Shown here piece by piece: positions 10,716 to 18,919 of a DNA stretch of 64,000 nt; positions within the stretch are counted from its first letter, which is position 1, and every line of letters starts with the position of its first letter. A program made the position numbers and the translations under genes. Source of the DNA: Stieleria varia (GTDB lineage: Bacteria; Planctomycetota; Planctomycetia; Pirellulales; Pirellulaceae); the NCBI RefSeq assembly GCF_038443385.1, contig NZ_CP151726.1:1984001-2048000 (forward strand). Reading direction: 5' to 3'. The notes beneath the pieces were generated by a model. That model did no database searches, was not told where the DNA came from, and worked only from the letters and a program-made list of their open reading frames with translations.

Positions 10716-10857
10716 CATTGGTTTCCAGGCTCCTGCCTGGGAACCCAATGATTAGCAGGCTCCTGCCTGCCGATCTGCTGACAATTTCCAGGCCACGCTG
10801 ACTTTCGCGAGGCAGAGCCTCCATGGCAGTGCGTTCCCAGGCGTGAGCTTGGGAACG
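10716..10857. repeat. Cluster of three short palindromes
   Basis: Three hairpins in a row: 10716-10750 (CATTGG arms around AGGC-TCCT-GCCT), 10755-10770 (GCAGGC-TCCT-GCCTGC) and 10832-10857 (CGTTCCCA/TGGGAACG arms). The first two share the core AGGCTCCTGCCT. The cluster directly follows element copy 1 and fills the gap between the metK-phosphoesterase operon and convergent comB. REP-like or transcript-end structures are possible. Confidence 0.7.
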
Positions 10858-10949
10858 AGCGTTCTGCGGGGTGGCGATCAGCGAGAAGTGTCGAGAAATG
10901 GCTGGTGCGATCAACTTTCTCAGCGGGACGCTCTCGTCAGCGGCCGGGT

Positions 10950-11714
10950 CTACCGTTTGGCATCCGCCGCCTGATAGCGAAACGTTGGTGGGTTGGATGA
11001 CACGCGGCGGATGATTCCCTCGACGCTGTCGATTTGCGAACAGACAGCGATGTCGTCGCCGTGGCCGATCGCCTGCAAGTTGCGTCCTCCCTGTGATCGC
11101 CGCAATTCCTCGACGATCCGTGACGCATCCGGCTTTCCCGTTCCCACACTCTGCTGCCACAAGGCCCACGCGATCCGCGCGGAATCATCCAGTCCGGTTT
11201 CCTGATCGCGGACTTTCAATGCGTCGACCAAACCGCCGGCCAGCAACACATCTTCGCTGCTGATCCGGCCGTTGGTGCCGGCGCAAACGATGCATACGGA
11301 CTCGTGCCCTGAAAGCTCTTTCACCGACGCAGAGAAATTCAGCAGCGAGACGCAGATCATCTCGCCAGCGGTCTGCGATTTCGCGATCGCAGCGGTGCCG
11401 TTGGTCGTGGTCATGATCACGCGTTTGCCGGTAACCTGCTCGGTGGTGTACTCAGACGGTGAATTGCCCAGATCAAAGCCTTCGATTTTGATGCAGTGAC
11501 GTTCGCCGCACAGCAGCGAGGGAACTTCTGACTGTTTCGCCATCCTTCGGGCTTCTTCACTGGACGCGTAAGTCACGATGTCCAGCGCACCCGCCTTTCC
11601 GGCGGTTGACATCACCGACGTGGCCCTGAGAACATCGATCACTGCGACGCAGCAACGTGTCAGGTCGAGTTGAGGATCGATTTCATCAGGCAGCAATGCA
11701 ACCGAGACATTCAT
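10950..11714 (-). CDS. comB: 2-phosphosulfolactate phosphatase family (ComB)
   Basis: 254 residues, close to the family length. ComB hallmarks are seen in order: VAVIDVLRATS (23-33), CGERHCIKIEGFDLGNSPSE, MTTTNGTAAI and CAGTNGRISSEDVLLAGG. In methanogens the Mg-dependent enzyme dephosphorylates 2-phosphosulfolactate in coenzyme M biosynthesis; bacteria carry homologues without the complete pathway, so the physiological substrate here is uncertain. It is the third gene of a minus-strand operon, four bases after the MATE transporter. Confidence 0.88.
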   Translation of the reverse strand: MNVSVALLPDEIDPQLDLTRCCVAVIDVLRATSVMSTAGKAGALDIVTYASSEEARRMAKQSEVPSLLCGERHCIKIEGFDLGNSPSEYTTEQVTGKRVIMTTTNGTAAIAKSQTAGEMICVSLLNFSASVKELSGHESVCIVCAGTNGRISSEDVLLAGGLVDALKVRDQETGLDDSARIAWALWQQSVGTGKPDASRIVEELRRSQGGRNLQAIGHGDDIAVCSQIDSVEGIIRRVSSNPPTFRYQAADAKR

Positions 11715-11718
11715 ACGC

Positions 11719-13140
11719 TCACACCATCCTTTTCTCTTTCCAGCGACCTTGGATGAATCGTCCCGTCATGGCGATCCCCAGCATCCATATCCACATCGTG
11801 ATGATCCACCACCACCATTGCAGGGACGTGTCCAGGTATGCCGAATCCGGCTGTTCGGGCAATCGTGTGGGTTCGAACTGATAGCCGATCGTCAGTGCGA
11901 CGATCGAAGCAGTCAGTCCGGCGAGCAATACAAACCAAGTGTCGCCCGCGCCACGCAGAGCGGATGCGAAAATCAGTTGCGAGGAATCAAGAATCAAATA
12001 CATCGCCACAAATCCCAACAGACCTTGCGCGATGTGAGTCGAATCCAACGTCGACTGGTCCATCTCGCCGTACGTATACAGCGACATCATTTTGTCGGGC
12101 AGTGCGATGTACGCGATCGCCCAAAAAACGGAATAGGTCAATGCGAACAGAAACGCCGCCACCGCGCTCATCGTCGCACGTTTTGGGCCTGATTCCAGCA
12201 AGTGGCGTCCGACCAAGACCGAGGTCGCAATTCCCACGCCGACCAGTGGAATGAAAGCGATCATATTGAAGTTGATCGCCATGGCGGTTGCCCTGAGTGG
12301 CAAGTCACCCAGATTGCCGATCCGCAGAATGATCACCGTGAAACCGCCCGCCTCCGCCAGATTCATCAAGCCACTGGGCAGCCCGTAGAACAACAGATTC
12401 AAGAACACCGCGCGATCGAATCCGAATCCAGACAGGATTTCGTAACGTGACTGAATCGCAGGGCGACACAACAAGACGGCGTAGCAGGCGGCTTTGAACC
12501 AGAATGCGACCACCGAGCCGATTGCCGCGCCGACGATTCCCATCGCGGGGATCGGCCCCAAGCCAAAAATCAGCACGGCATCCAGGATGATATTGAGGAT
12601 TCCCGAAAAGACGGAGACCCACATGATCACGCGAGTCCGCTCGGTGCCGGCAAAGAATCCGCTCAACGCCGTCTCCAACATCAATCCCACCGCGCCGATC
12701 ATCAGCCAACCCAAATAGGCCGACTCCAGTGCGATCAATTCCTCCGGCTGATTCGTCCAGCGAAACGGCAGATCGGCGTAGAGAGCAACGGCCGAAAAGA
12801 ACGGAATGGTCAGCAGTGCCATCCACACGCTTTGCCAAATCAGCCTGCCGACCTTGTCGTCCTCCCCAGCTCCGACGTGCTGACCGATGATCGCACCACT
12901 CATGGAAATCACTCCCATCGGCACGCAGATCAACACCCAAAACAGATTGCCGCCGGCCATCGATGCGCTCATCGACGGACCATCGAAACGCAGCAACAAG
13001 GTCCGGTCGGTGAACAGGACCAAGCAAAACGTGCCGGTGCTGACCATCAATGGCATCGCCACCCGGATCAGCTCCAGCATCACATTCCAAAAGGAAGGCA
13101 AGGATTCATCGGCTGGTCCCGATGCGAGGGCTTTGTTCAC
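11719..13140 (-). CDS. MATE-family efflux transporter
   Basis: 473 residues with about twelve hydrophobic spans in two similar halves, the MatE fold. Typical features include an N-terminal MVSTGTFCLVLFTDRTLL segment and TM-flanking prolines and glycines. MATE proteins export cationic drugs or metabolites using Na+ or H+; the substrate is unknown. The start overlaps the rhomboid stop by four bases, and the stop lies four bases before comB, so the three genes are probably one transcript. A polysaccharide flippase of the same superfamily is less likely given the two-MatE-domain look. Confidence 0.88.
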   Translation of the reverse strand: MNKALASGPADESLPSFWNVMLELIRVAMPLMVSTGTFCLVLFTDRTLLLRFDGPSMSASMAGGNLFWVLICVPMGVISMSGAIIGQHVGAGEDDKVGRLIWQSVWMALLTIPFFSAVALYADLPFRWTNQPEELIALESAYLGWLMIGAVGLMLETALSGFFAGTERTRVIMWVSVFSGILNIILDAVLIFGLGPIPAMGIVGAAIGSVVAFWFKAACYAVLLCRPAIQSRYEILSGFGFDRAVFLNLLFYGLPSGLMNLAEAGGFTVIILRIGNLGDLPLRATAMAINFNMIAFIPLVGVGIATSVLVGRHLLESGPKRATMSAVAAFLFALTYSVFWAIAYIALPDKMMSLYTYGEMDQSTLDSTHIAQGLLGFVAMYLILDSSQLIFASALRGAGDTWFVLLAGLTASIVALTIGYQFEPTRLPEQPDSAYLDTSLQWWWWIITMWIWMLGIAMTGRFIQGRWKEKRMV

Positions 13141-14153
13141 TCCGAATCACTCAAAAACCGATTCGGAATCAGCATGGCAAACGCGACCCCGGCGATCAAA
13201 CCACCGATGTGCGCACCGTTTGCGATCCCCGATATGCCAAAGATACAGAACACCAACCAGCCCAGCATCAACATCACGTTGCGAGGCGGGATTCGCAGGG
13301 GATAAAAGGAATCGATCATTGGGCGGATCCAAAGGAAACCGAACAATCCATAGACGGCTCCCGACGCTCCGATCGAAAACGGAGACCCGGCGAGTCCGCG
13401 TGCCCAGACCGGTAGCGCAGAAGGCGGCGGTAGGAACAACTGAAACGCCATGCCAACCAAATAACTGACCATCAGGAGGACAAAGTATTTCTTGGAGCCA
13501 TGCAGTCGTTCCAACACGGAACCGAGCATGAACAACGCAATCATGTTGAAGGCCAAATGGAACATGTCCCCATGCAAGAACATGGGCGTAAAAATTCGCC
13601 AGACCTCGCCCTCACGCACCGAGTGAAAAGCGTCCCCGGTCTGGATATATTCGCCCGGATCCACAAATGAAAGTTTGTCATACGCTTTTTCTTCAAAAGA
13701 AATCTGGCCTGGAATCTCAGAGGTATTCTGCCGCGCAAAGCCCGTGGAAAAACTCAAAATGACCGAAATCAGGACCACACCGAGCGTGACCGGGATGGCT
13801 TGTTGCCGACCCGGCATCGAACTCATCGCTCCGACGCCGCGTGTCTTGGGCATCGACATCTTTAACTTCCGTTGTGTTTCCAGCCGACGGCGGTTTTCTG
13901 CGATCCGCTGGTCACGGATTCGGCTGGCCTCCGAACTGACCTTGAACTTGGGGTCATCCGGCGACGCCAGAAACTCGGCAAACGCCTGCTTCGCCTCATC
14001 CACGCGCTCTTCGTCACGCACCCACAACGTCCAGCCACCTTGGCCATCCGAATCGACCGAAGATTCGATCGACAACGTGATCAAGTAGTCAGCCAATCGC
14101 TTGGCCAGCTCCTGTGCTTTGTCGGGGTCGTTGACGGTTCCAATTCGCCGCAT
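13137..14153 (-). CDS. Rhomboid intramembrane serine protease (GlpG-like)
   Basis: 338 residues. A soluble N-terminal domain (about 1-110) resembles the GlpG cytoplasmic domain and is followed by a basic stretch and about six membrane spans. Catalytic residues are visible: Ser264 in GASG (262-265) and His315 in NGAH. The oxyanion-region motif [11 protein letters not shown] (194-204) is intact. Rhomboids cut transmembrane substrates inside the lipid bilayer. It is the first gene of the rhomboid-MATE-comB operon. About 45 residues between the first and second spans (135-185) form an extended periplasmic loop. Confidence 0.92.
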   Translation of the reverse strand: MRRIGTVNDPDKAQELAKRLADYLITLSIESSVDSDGQGGWTLWVRDEERVDEAKQAFAEFLASPDDPKFKVSSEASRIRDQRIAENRRRLETQRKLKMSMPKTRGVGAMSSMPGRQQAIPVTLGVVLISVILSFSTGFARQNTSEIPGQISFEEKAYDKLSFVDPGEYIQTGDAFHSVREGEVWRIFTPMFLHGDMFHLAFNMIALFMLGSVLERLHGSKKYFVLLMVSYLVGMAFQLFLPPPSALPVWARGLAGSPFSIGASGAVYGLFGFLWIRPMIDSFYPLRIPPRNVMLMLGWLVFCIFGISGIANGAHIGGLIAGVAFAMLIPNRFLSDSE

Positions 14154-14520
14154 GCCGTACCAATCAGGTCGTTGGGGGGATTTTCGGGTGAGAGGCTCGC
14201 CGATATCGATTTTGGAAAATTCTGAGTTTGGGAGCCGGTGGATCGGTCACTTTACGCCCGAAGTCCATAATTTGCACGCGGGGTGCCTGGATTCCCAAAA
14301 GAGAAAGCGACCGGCAAAACCCGGCATTTCGAGCCACACAAGCCGTTCATCACGGGGGGGACGAGCAAGATGTGCCTTGCCCAGGCTACCCGAACGTGAA
14401 TACTATAGCCGAACGGCCGAGTACACCCTTTGGCCGGAAAAACATTCTGTCGAGACGCTTTTGCGTTTCGATACCGTCAATTCACAGTACACCTCCAGTG
14501 AAGGGGTTTGGGAACGAACG
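14154..14520. other. Divergent intergenic region, no gene seen
   Basis: 367 bases between the divergent rhomboid and IscA-type genes. An open frame runs through it into the IscA gene, but the translated sequence resembles nothing and the conserved protein begins at 14521. Promoters for both genes must lie here; no confident -35/-10 pair or operator could be picked out. Confidence 0.5.
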
Positions 14521-14853
14521 ATGGCAATCAAGCTTAGTGAGCGAGCGGCTCTGGAAGTCGAACGATTCCGCAAAGAGCATAATTTCGGCGAAGACATGGT
14601 GCTCCGCATTGGCGTCGCCGGCGGCGGATGCAGCGGATTCAACTACACCCTCAACTTCGACGACAGCTTTGACGAAAAGGCAGACTCCAAATACGAGTGC
14701 CACGGAGTCGCGGTCGTCGTCGACAAAAAGAGCTCCCTGTATCTGGACGGCACCACCGTCGATTGGCACGAGAGCTTGGAGAAACAAGGCTTCACCTTTG
14801 ACAACCCCAACGCAGTGAAGAGCTGCGGTTGCGGCAGCTCATTCCAAGCCTAG
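14521..14853 (+). CDS. Iron-sulfur cluster assembly/carrier protein, IscA/ErpA/HesB family
   Basis: 110 residues, exactly the family size, starting [12 protein letters not shown]. The three conserved cysteines are Cys37 (GGGCSGF), Cys102 and Cys104 (SCGCGSSF). A-type carriers bind a [2Fe-2S] or [4Fe-4S] cluster between subunits and pass it to apo-enzymes. No isc or suf neighbours are present, so ErpA-like housekeeping use is plausible but the subtype cannot be assigned. It is monocistronic, with a strong terminator 24 bases after the stop. Confidence 0.93.
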   Translation: MAIKLSERAALEVERFRKEHNFGEDMVLRIGVAGGGCSGFNYTLNFDDSFDEKADSKYECHGVAVVVDKKSSLYLDGTTVDWHESLEKQGFTFDNPNAVKSCGCGSSFQA

Positions 14854-14876
14854 CTTTCCAGTCGCTGAAAAGTCAC

Positions 14877-14930
14877 AACGTCTGCTCGGCCGTGATCGAT
14901 ATTCGATCCCGCCGCAGCAGACGTTTTTTT
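14877..14930 (+). terminator. Rho-independent terminator of the IscA-type gene
   Basis: Perfect 10-base outer stem AACGTCTGCT (14877-14886) and AGCAGACGTT (14916-14925), ending in a run of seven Ts. The loop contains a second perfect hairpin, GATCGA-TAT-TCGATC, so the whole structure is nested. It sits 24 bases after the stop codon in the right orientation. Confidence 0.9.
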
Positions 14931-14969
14931 GTGCGCCCACTGCGTCAAAGAATTCGGGGGCACACCTGG

Positions 14970-15023
14970 TAGTGGGACTCGCCAGGAATTCCTTTCGCAC
15001 AGGAATCCTGACGAAACCCACTA
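14970..15023. repeat. Imperfect palindrome
   Basis: Left arm TAGTGGG...CCAGGAATTCCT (14970-14993) and right arm AGGAATCCTG...CCCACTA (15001-15023) pair with a few mismatches around a seven-base loop. No T-run follows, so it is more like a REP-type repeat than a terminator. It lies between the IscA terminator and element copy 2. Confidence 0.6.
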
Positions 15024-15103
15024 TGCCACCTATGGATAATGCATCACCCAAGGTGAAGAATGTCGATCAAGTGTGACCGACAGACGGGGCGATCGATGAT
15101 CTG

Positions 15104-15272
15104 CTAGCCCGGAACATTCATAACCCGACGCGTGAGCGAGGGATACCCGTTAAATCCCTCGCTTACGCGTCGGGTTATGAAAAACAATCTGCATTTCCCA
15201 GCGATATCACAACTCATTGTCAAGAATCTGTTTGCGATAAAATCAATCATCCGCGTGAATAATCTCGACTAG
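15104..15272. repeat. Palindromic mobile-looking element, copy 2 (divergent hairpin)
   Basis: 169 bases starting CTAGCCCGGAACATTCA and ending GTGAATAATCTCGACTAG. As in copies 1 and 3, a hairpin sits next to one end, but its arms are different: 26 bases (15119-15144 and 15154-15179, beginning CATAACCCGACGCG) with about one mismatch. The terminal CTAG (15269-15272) contains the TAG stop of the BBP7-like gene. No ORF is present. Confidence 0.8.
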
Positions 15273-16690
15273 CGACGGTCCACCATAAAGGTTCCGTTGT
15301 CGGCGACGTTGAACATCGGGCGGCTGTGACGATGGCATCCGCCCAGCCCACCGGGTCGGAACGTGAATCCGATCGACAGATTCCAGCTTTCTTGCTCCGG
15401 CTCATTGGCCAGATCGTTCTCGCTCGCACTGAGATACGTCGCGCCCGTGTTGAACGATAGACGTGGACCGACCGGGATGTCGGCCAGCATGCCCATCAAC
15501 GCGTCGCTGTTGTCGGTCCAGCCGCCGAACACGTCGCAACTGCCGCGATTGCCAAACAGCTGTCGATAAAAGAATCGGTACTGATTGGTGGCTTCGAACG
15601 TGATGTTTTCCGAAAACGCGGTGCCGCTGGTGTTCGTCACGCTGGTGTTCGAGCTATCACTGCCCGAACTGGCCATGAATTGAAATCCAACCGTATGCGG
15701 TCCCTGCGTCTTCCAACTCAGTTCCGTTCGGATCTGAGTCAAGTGTGCTTGGTAGTACCAATCGTCGTACAGATTGTCGACGACCACACCGTACTGAAAC
15801 CCATAGTCGACTCGGCGAAACAAACCGCTGGTCATGAAGATCTGGTGACGCGTTTCATCGGAGAAACCGGTCCCACCAAGATTCGCTTGCGTGGCTCGCA
15901 AACCCCATTGCCAAGCCATGTCCCAGCCGTTCAACCAACTCAACGAACGGCCTTCATTGAATCCCTCGTAAAACCCAAAGTTGCCGCCGTCTCCTCGACG
16001 CTCGCCAGCCGCGTTGACGGTGGCGAAATTCATCGGGCCTCGGAATCCTTGAACACCCGCGAACAGTTCGATCCGCTGCCAAGCGATGTACAAGACAGGA
16101 ACGCAAAAGTTGAGTTGGCCGTAGCGTCCTGCAGTTCCTGAGCAAGAGTCGCAACCACACGGTCCCGACTCGGCACCACAGGAGACTTCGCCACACCCGT
16201 GGCATCCGAAGCTGTCACAGCCGACCGCTCCACAGCCCATCGGCCCTAAGCCTTCCAAGCCACAACCGGGTTCGAAACCACAACCCGGCTCCAGCCCACA
16301 GCCTGGCTCGATACCACAGCCTGGTTCCAGTCCACAGCCGGGCTCCATGTACGTTCCGCAATCGCAAACCGGACCGCATCCACCGTCGCATCCGCCGTGA
16401 AAATAGCCGACCGGCTGTACCGCGGATTGTTTAGGCGATTGTCCTCCGTTGCGCTCAGACGCATCGTCAAAAACCGGCCGGGCGACCGCGACCGCGCGGA
16501 CAGGTTGAGCATGACTGACGTCGATCCGCTGACCTTCGAATCGGCTTGAGTTCTGTGCCCAAGCATTCAAATTTGAAGTGATCACCCCCAGCACGATGAC
16601 CGCCGACGCGATGCGTGAGGCAGATTTGGTAATCCGTTTGGCGGTTTCACTGGCCAGGGGCAGCGTGTGGCGTCGTCGTGACGTTATCAT
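15269..16690 (-). CDS. BBP7-like cysteine-rich outer-membrane beta-barrel protein
   Basis: 473 residues from the ATG at 16690, giving a signal peptide (RIASAVIVLGVITSNLNAWA). Around residues 100-180 is a Cys/Gly-rich segment containing five six-residue repeats EPGCG(L/I/F). The rest (about 190-465) has alternating aromatic/polar strands typical of outer-membrane barrels (for example WQWGLRATQANLGG), as in the planctomycete BBP7 family. It is probably a surface or porin-like protein, with cysteines for disulfide cross-linking. The stop codon lies in the end of a repeat element. It is divergent from the NHL-type gene, with 88 bases between. Confidence 0.72.
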   Translation of the reverse strand: MITSRRRHTLPLASETAKRITKSASRIASAVIVLGVITSNLNAWAQNSSRFEGQRIDVSHAQPVRAVAVARPVFDDASERNGGQSPKQSAVQPVGYFHGGCDGGCGPVCDCGTYMEPGCGLEPGCGIEPGCGLEPGCGFEPGCGLEGLGPMGCGAVGCDSFGCHGCGEVSCGAESGPCGCDSCSGTAGRYGQLNFCVPVLYIAWQRIELFAGVQGFRGPMNFATVNAAGERRGDGGNFGFYEGFNEGRSLSWLNGWDMAWQWGLRATQANLGGTGFSDETRHQIFMTSGLFRRVDYGFQYGVVVDNLYDDWYYQAHLTQIRTELSWKTQGPHTVGFQFMASSGSDSSNTSVTNTSGTAFSENITFEATNQYRFFYRQLFGNRGSCDVFGGWTDNSDALMGMLADIPVGPRLSFNTGATYLSASENDLANEPEQESWNLSIGFTFRPGGLGGCHRHSRPMFNVADNGTFMVDRR

Positions 16691-16778
16691 GTCTTGGGTA
16701 TTCCCGAGCGTATTGATGGCGCCGGGGCTGCCATCGAAGTCCATTCCTTGTACGTTATCGGCCGCTAGAGCTTTGCTG

Positions 16779-17735
16779 ATGAGAAAACTTTGCGCAATCG
16801 CTACACTTTCACACCTCTTGCTTGCATTCGCTGCAGCCCCATCATGGGGCCAGGATCCGGGGGCAGCCGATGCCACGGCGGAACAGCCCGCGGCCGAGAA
16901 ACCGGCACCTGCAGCCGATCCGGCTGCCGCTGTCGTCGCCAAGTCGGCCGAGACACCTCAGCCGATCGATTCCGAATCTGCGAAGGTGACGTATCCGCGT
17001 GTGGTGAAAGCATCTGGTGATGACTTGTGGGTCGTGGATTTGGATTTGCCCGGTATCTGGAAAGTCAGCGGAGAGGAACGGACTCTGTTCGCGCCGGGGA
17101 CCAAGTTGCTCCGCAAGCCGATGAATCGGCCTTGGTGCGTCGTACCACATCCCAATGGTGGAATCCTGGTCGGTGATTCAGCGACGCGTGAGATCTATGC
17201 GATCGCCGAGCCGGGGACGAAGTTGACCGCATTGAACAACGGCTACATCGGAATCCCGATGGCGATCGCGGTTTCACCGGACCAGAAAACGATCTACGTC
17301 GGAGACGCGGAAAAGCGAGCGGTGTTTTCACTGCCGATCGGTGGTGGTAAGCCCGAGTTGGTCGTGCGAGTGAACGCGCGTGGATTGGATTTTGATGATG
17401 ACGGCCAACTGTGGGCAGTAACGCCGGACGCGGATGCGGTGGTCCGAATCGATGTCGCGGCAAAAACATCAACGGCCGTCATTACAGATCGTCCTTATCA
17501 GTTTCCTTGCGGGATCACTTGGTCGGGAGACCACGGTTACGTGACGGACGGTTATGGAAAGTCCATTTGGAAATTCACCGCCGATGGCAAGACAGAGAAG
17601 TGGTTCGAGGGCGATCCGTTGACGCATCCGGTCGGTATCACCTCAACGGACAAGTCGATCTTGGTCGCCGACCCCAAGACCCAGCAGGTCTACGAAATCG
17701 ACCGCGGGACCCAAAAGGTCACCAAGCGACTGTAG
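16779..17735 (+). CDS. Secreted beta-propeller protein (NHL/SMP-30-like)
   Basis: 318 residues from the ATG that gives a clear signal peptide (MRKLCAIATLSHLLLAFAA, cleavage after SWG). An Ala/Pro-rich linker (about 25-65) is followed by about six blades of the type DLWVVDLDLPGIWKVS, GILVGDSATREIYAI and KTIYVGDAEKRAVFSL, typical of NHL or SMP-30-like propellers. It is likely a periplasmic binding or lactonase-like protein; the metal ligands of gluconolactonases were not identified. The frame is also open upstream, but that part lies opposite the start of the BBP7-like gene. Confidence 0.75.
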   Translation: MRKLCAIATLSHLLLAFAAAPSWGQDPGAADATAEQPAAEKPAPAADPAAAVVAKSAETPQPIDSESAKVTYPRVVKASGDDLWVVDLDLPGIWKVSGEERTLFAPGTKLLRKPMNRPWCVVPHPNGGILVGDSATREIYAIAEPGTKLTALNNGYIGIPMAIAVSPDQKTIYVGDAEKRAVFSLPIGGGKPELVVRVNARGLDFDDDGQLWAVTPDADAVVRIDVAAKTSTAVITDRPYQFPCGITWSGDHGYVTDGYGKSIWKFTADGKTEKWFEGDPLTHPVGITSTDKSILVADPKTQQVYEIDRGTQKVTKRL

Positions 17736-17814
17736 TGAGCATGCGTTGGGCATCGCATCGTTTGACCCGCAGCCGAAGGCGCAGGAGACGCTTCCAACCG
17801 GTCTGCTCCGCAGA

Positions 17815-18056
17815 ATCAAACGCCGCTTCCGCCTACGCCCTGAAAGGGCCCGGAGATGACAGCCCAGGGCAAAGCGAAGCGACGCCCTGGGTTGAATGGT
17901 TGCAGTCCCCATTTCACCCTGAAGGGGTGAGACAATCGCTCAGCAGTAGATGCCCCAAGTGAGCCTCAGACGCTAGCCGTGAGCCTGAGGCGGATTGTGG
18001 TGCCTGCCCACGGCTAGCGCCTGAGGCTCACTTTCTCAAGTTTCACCCTGAAGGGC
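17815..18056. repeat. Intergenic repeat block with a 25-base inverted repeat
   Basis: This fills the 328-base gap between the NHL-type gene and the convergent sigma factor. It holds phrases built on CCCTGAAAGGG and TTTCACCCTGAAGGG (twice, near 17919 and 18040) and a strong inverted repeat: arms 17957-17981 (AAGTGAGCCTCAG...) and 18009-18033, 24 of 25 paired, loop 27. The arm core CGCTAGCCG recurs in the hairpin at 56114-56152. No gene is seen. Confidence 0.75.
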
Positions 18057-18063
18057 AACGATC

Positions 18064-18744
18064 TCAACGAGACGGGCGAACGTCCTCGAGTATCTTTTCC
18101 AGTTGCCGCATACTGCGTGACAACAGCACTCGGACAGCGACATCCGTCTTGCCCAAACGCTCCGCGATCTCCTTGGTCGGCAGGCCTTCGGCGTATCGCA
18201 TTCGGACAGCCGACTTTTGCTCGTCATTGAGTCCTTCGATCGCTTCTTGCAATCGCATCATACGGATGTCGCGGCTGAACGCGGCGCTGGGGCTGGTCAT
18301 GCTGGCGGCCAGCATCTGCTCCAATCCCATCCCCGGGGAATCGCCGTCGGCACCGCCCGCATTCATCGACTGTTGACGATTGGCGTCTCGCCGTTGGGCA
18401 CCAAAATGAAAACGATGGGCGTCGACGACACGGCGGCGGGCGACGTGCTGCAACCACTGCATCGGTTCGTACTGTTCCAAGGGCGCCGTTTGCAAGCTTG
18501 ACAAGGCCGTGGCGGAAACCTCTTGGACCAGATCATCGACCTCGACCAGTTTCAGGAGATGTTCACCGGTGATCGCGCGGATAAAACCGGCCAAGCGATT
18601 TTGGTGATGCTGGATCAACTGCGCCAACGCATCGGCATCTCGCTGCTTGACCCGGGCGATCAACTGTGCGTCGCCGCCCCAGTCTTCACACTCAAGCTGC
18701 TCAATCGCAGCATCATCGTCAGGAGCGTTCTCTTCTGATTCCAT
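18064..18744 (-). CDS. ECF-type RNA polymerase sigma factor
   Basis: 226 residues. Region 2 includes VDDLVQEVSATALSSL and QWLQHVARRRVVDAHR (about 69-108); region 4 includes EGLNDEQKSAVRMRYAEGL and the helix-turn-helix LPTKEIAERLGKTDVAVRV (about 165-215). The linker (about 115-150) is longer than in standard ECF factors, as in planctomycete-specific groups. CGAGG at good spacing before ATG 18744 supports the start. It is divergent from a membrane Ser/Thr kinase, a common planctomycete pairing in which the kinase is a candidate regulator in place of an anti-sigma factor; that role is inferred. Confidence 0.9.
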   Translation of the reverse strand: MESEENAPDDDAAIEQLECEDWGGDAQLIARVKQRDADALAQLIQHHQNRLAGFIRAITGEHLLKLVEVDDLVQEVSATALSSLQTAPLEQYEPMQWLQHVARRRVVDAHRFHFGAQRRDANRQQSMNAGGADGDSPGMGLEQMLAASMTSPSAAFSRDIRMMRLQEAIEGLNDEQKSAVRMRYAEGLPTKEIAERLGKTDVAVRVLLSRSMRQLEKILEDVRPSR

Positions 18745-18919
18745 GGTAGACCTCGCCGCAGGAGTCGAAACAAGTCATAGTATAGCGGTTCCGCGGCCAC
18801 CGCGTTTGCCGACCGTTTTATTCGTCAACAAAGACCCCGACTCAGCGTTGACCACTTCATCTCACTCTGACGACCGTTCCGACTCCAAAACTCCTCCACA
18901 CCTGGAGGACACGACGGAC

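Noticed and set aside
16257-16346. Regular 18-base repeats that could suggest a CRISPR array
   Set aside because: There are no spacers; the repeats are contiguous and encode EPGCGx in frame in a secreted protein.
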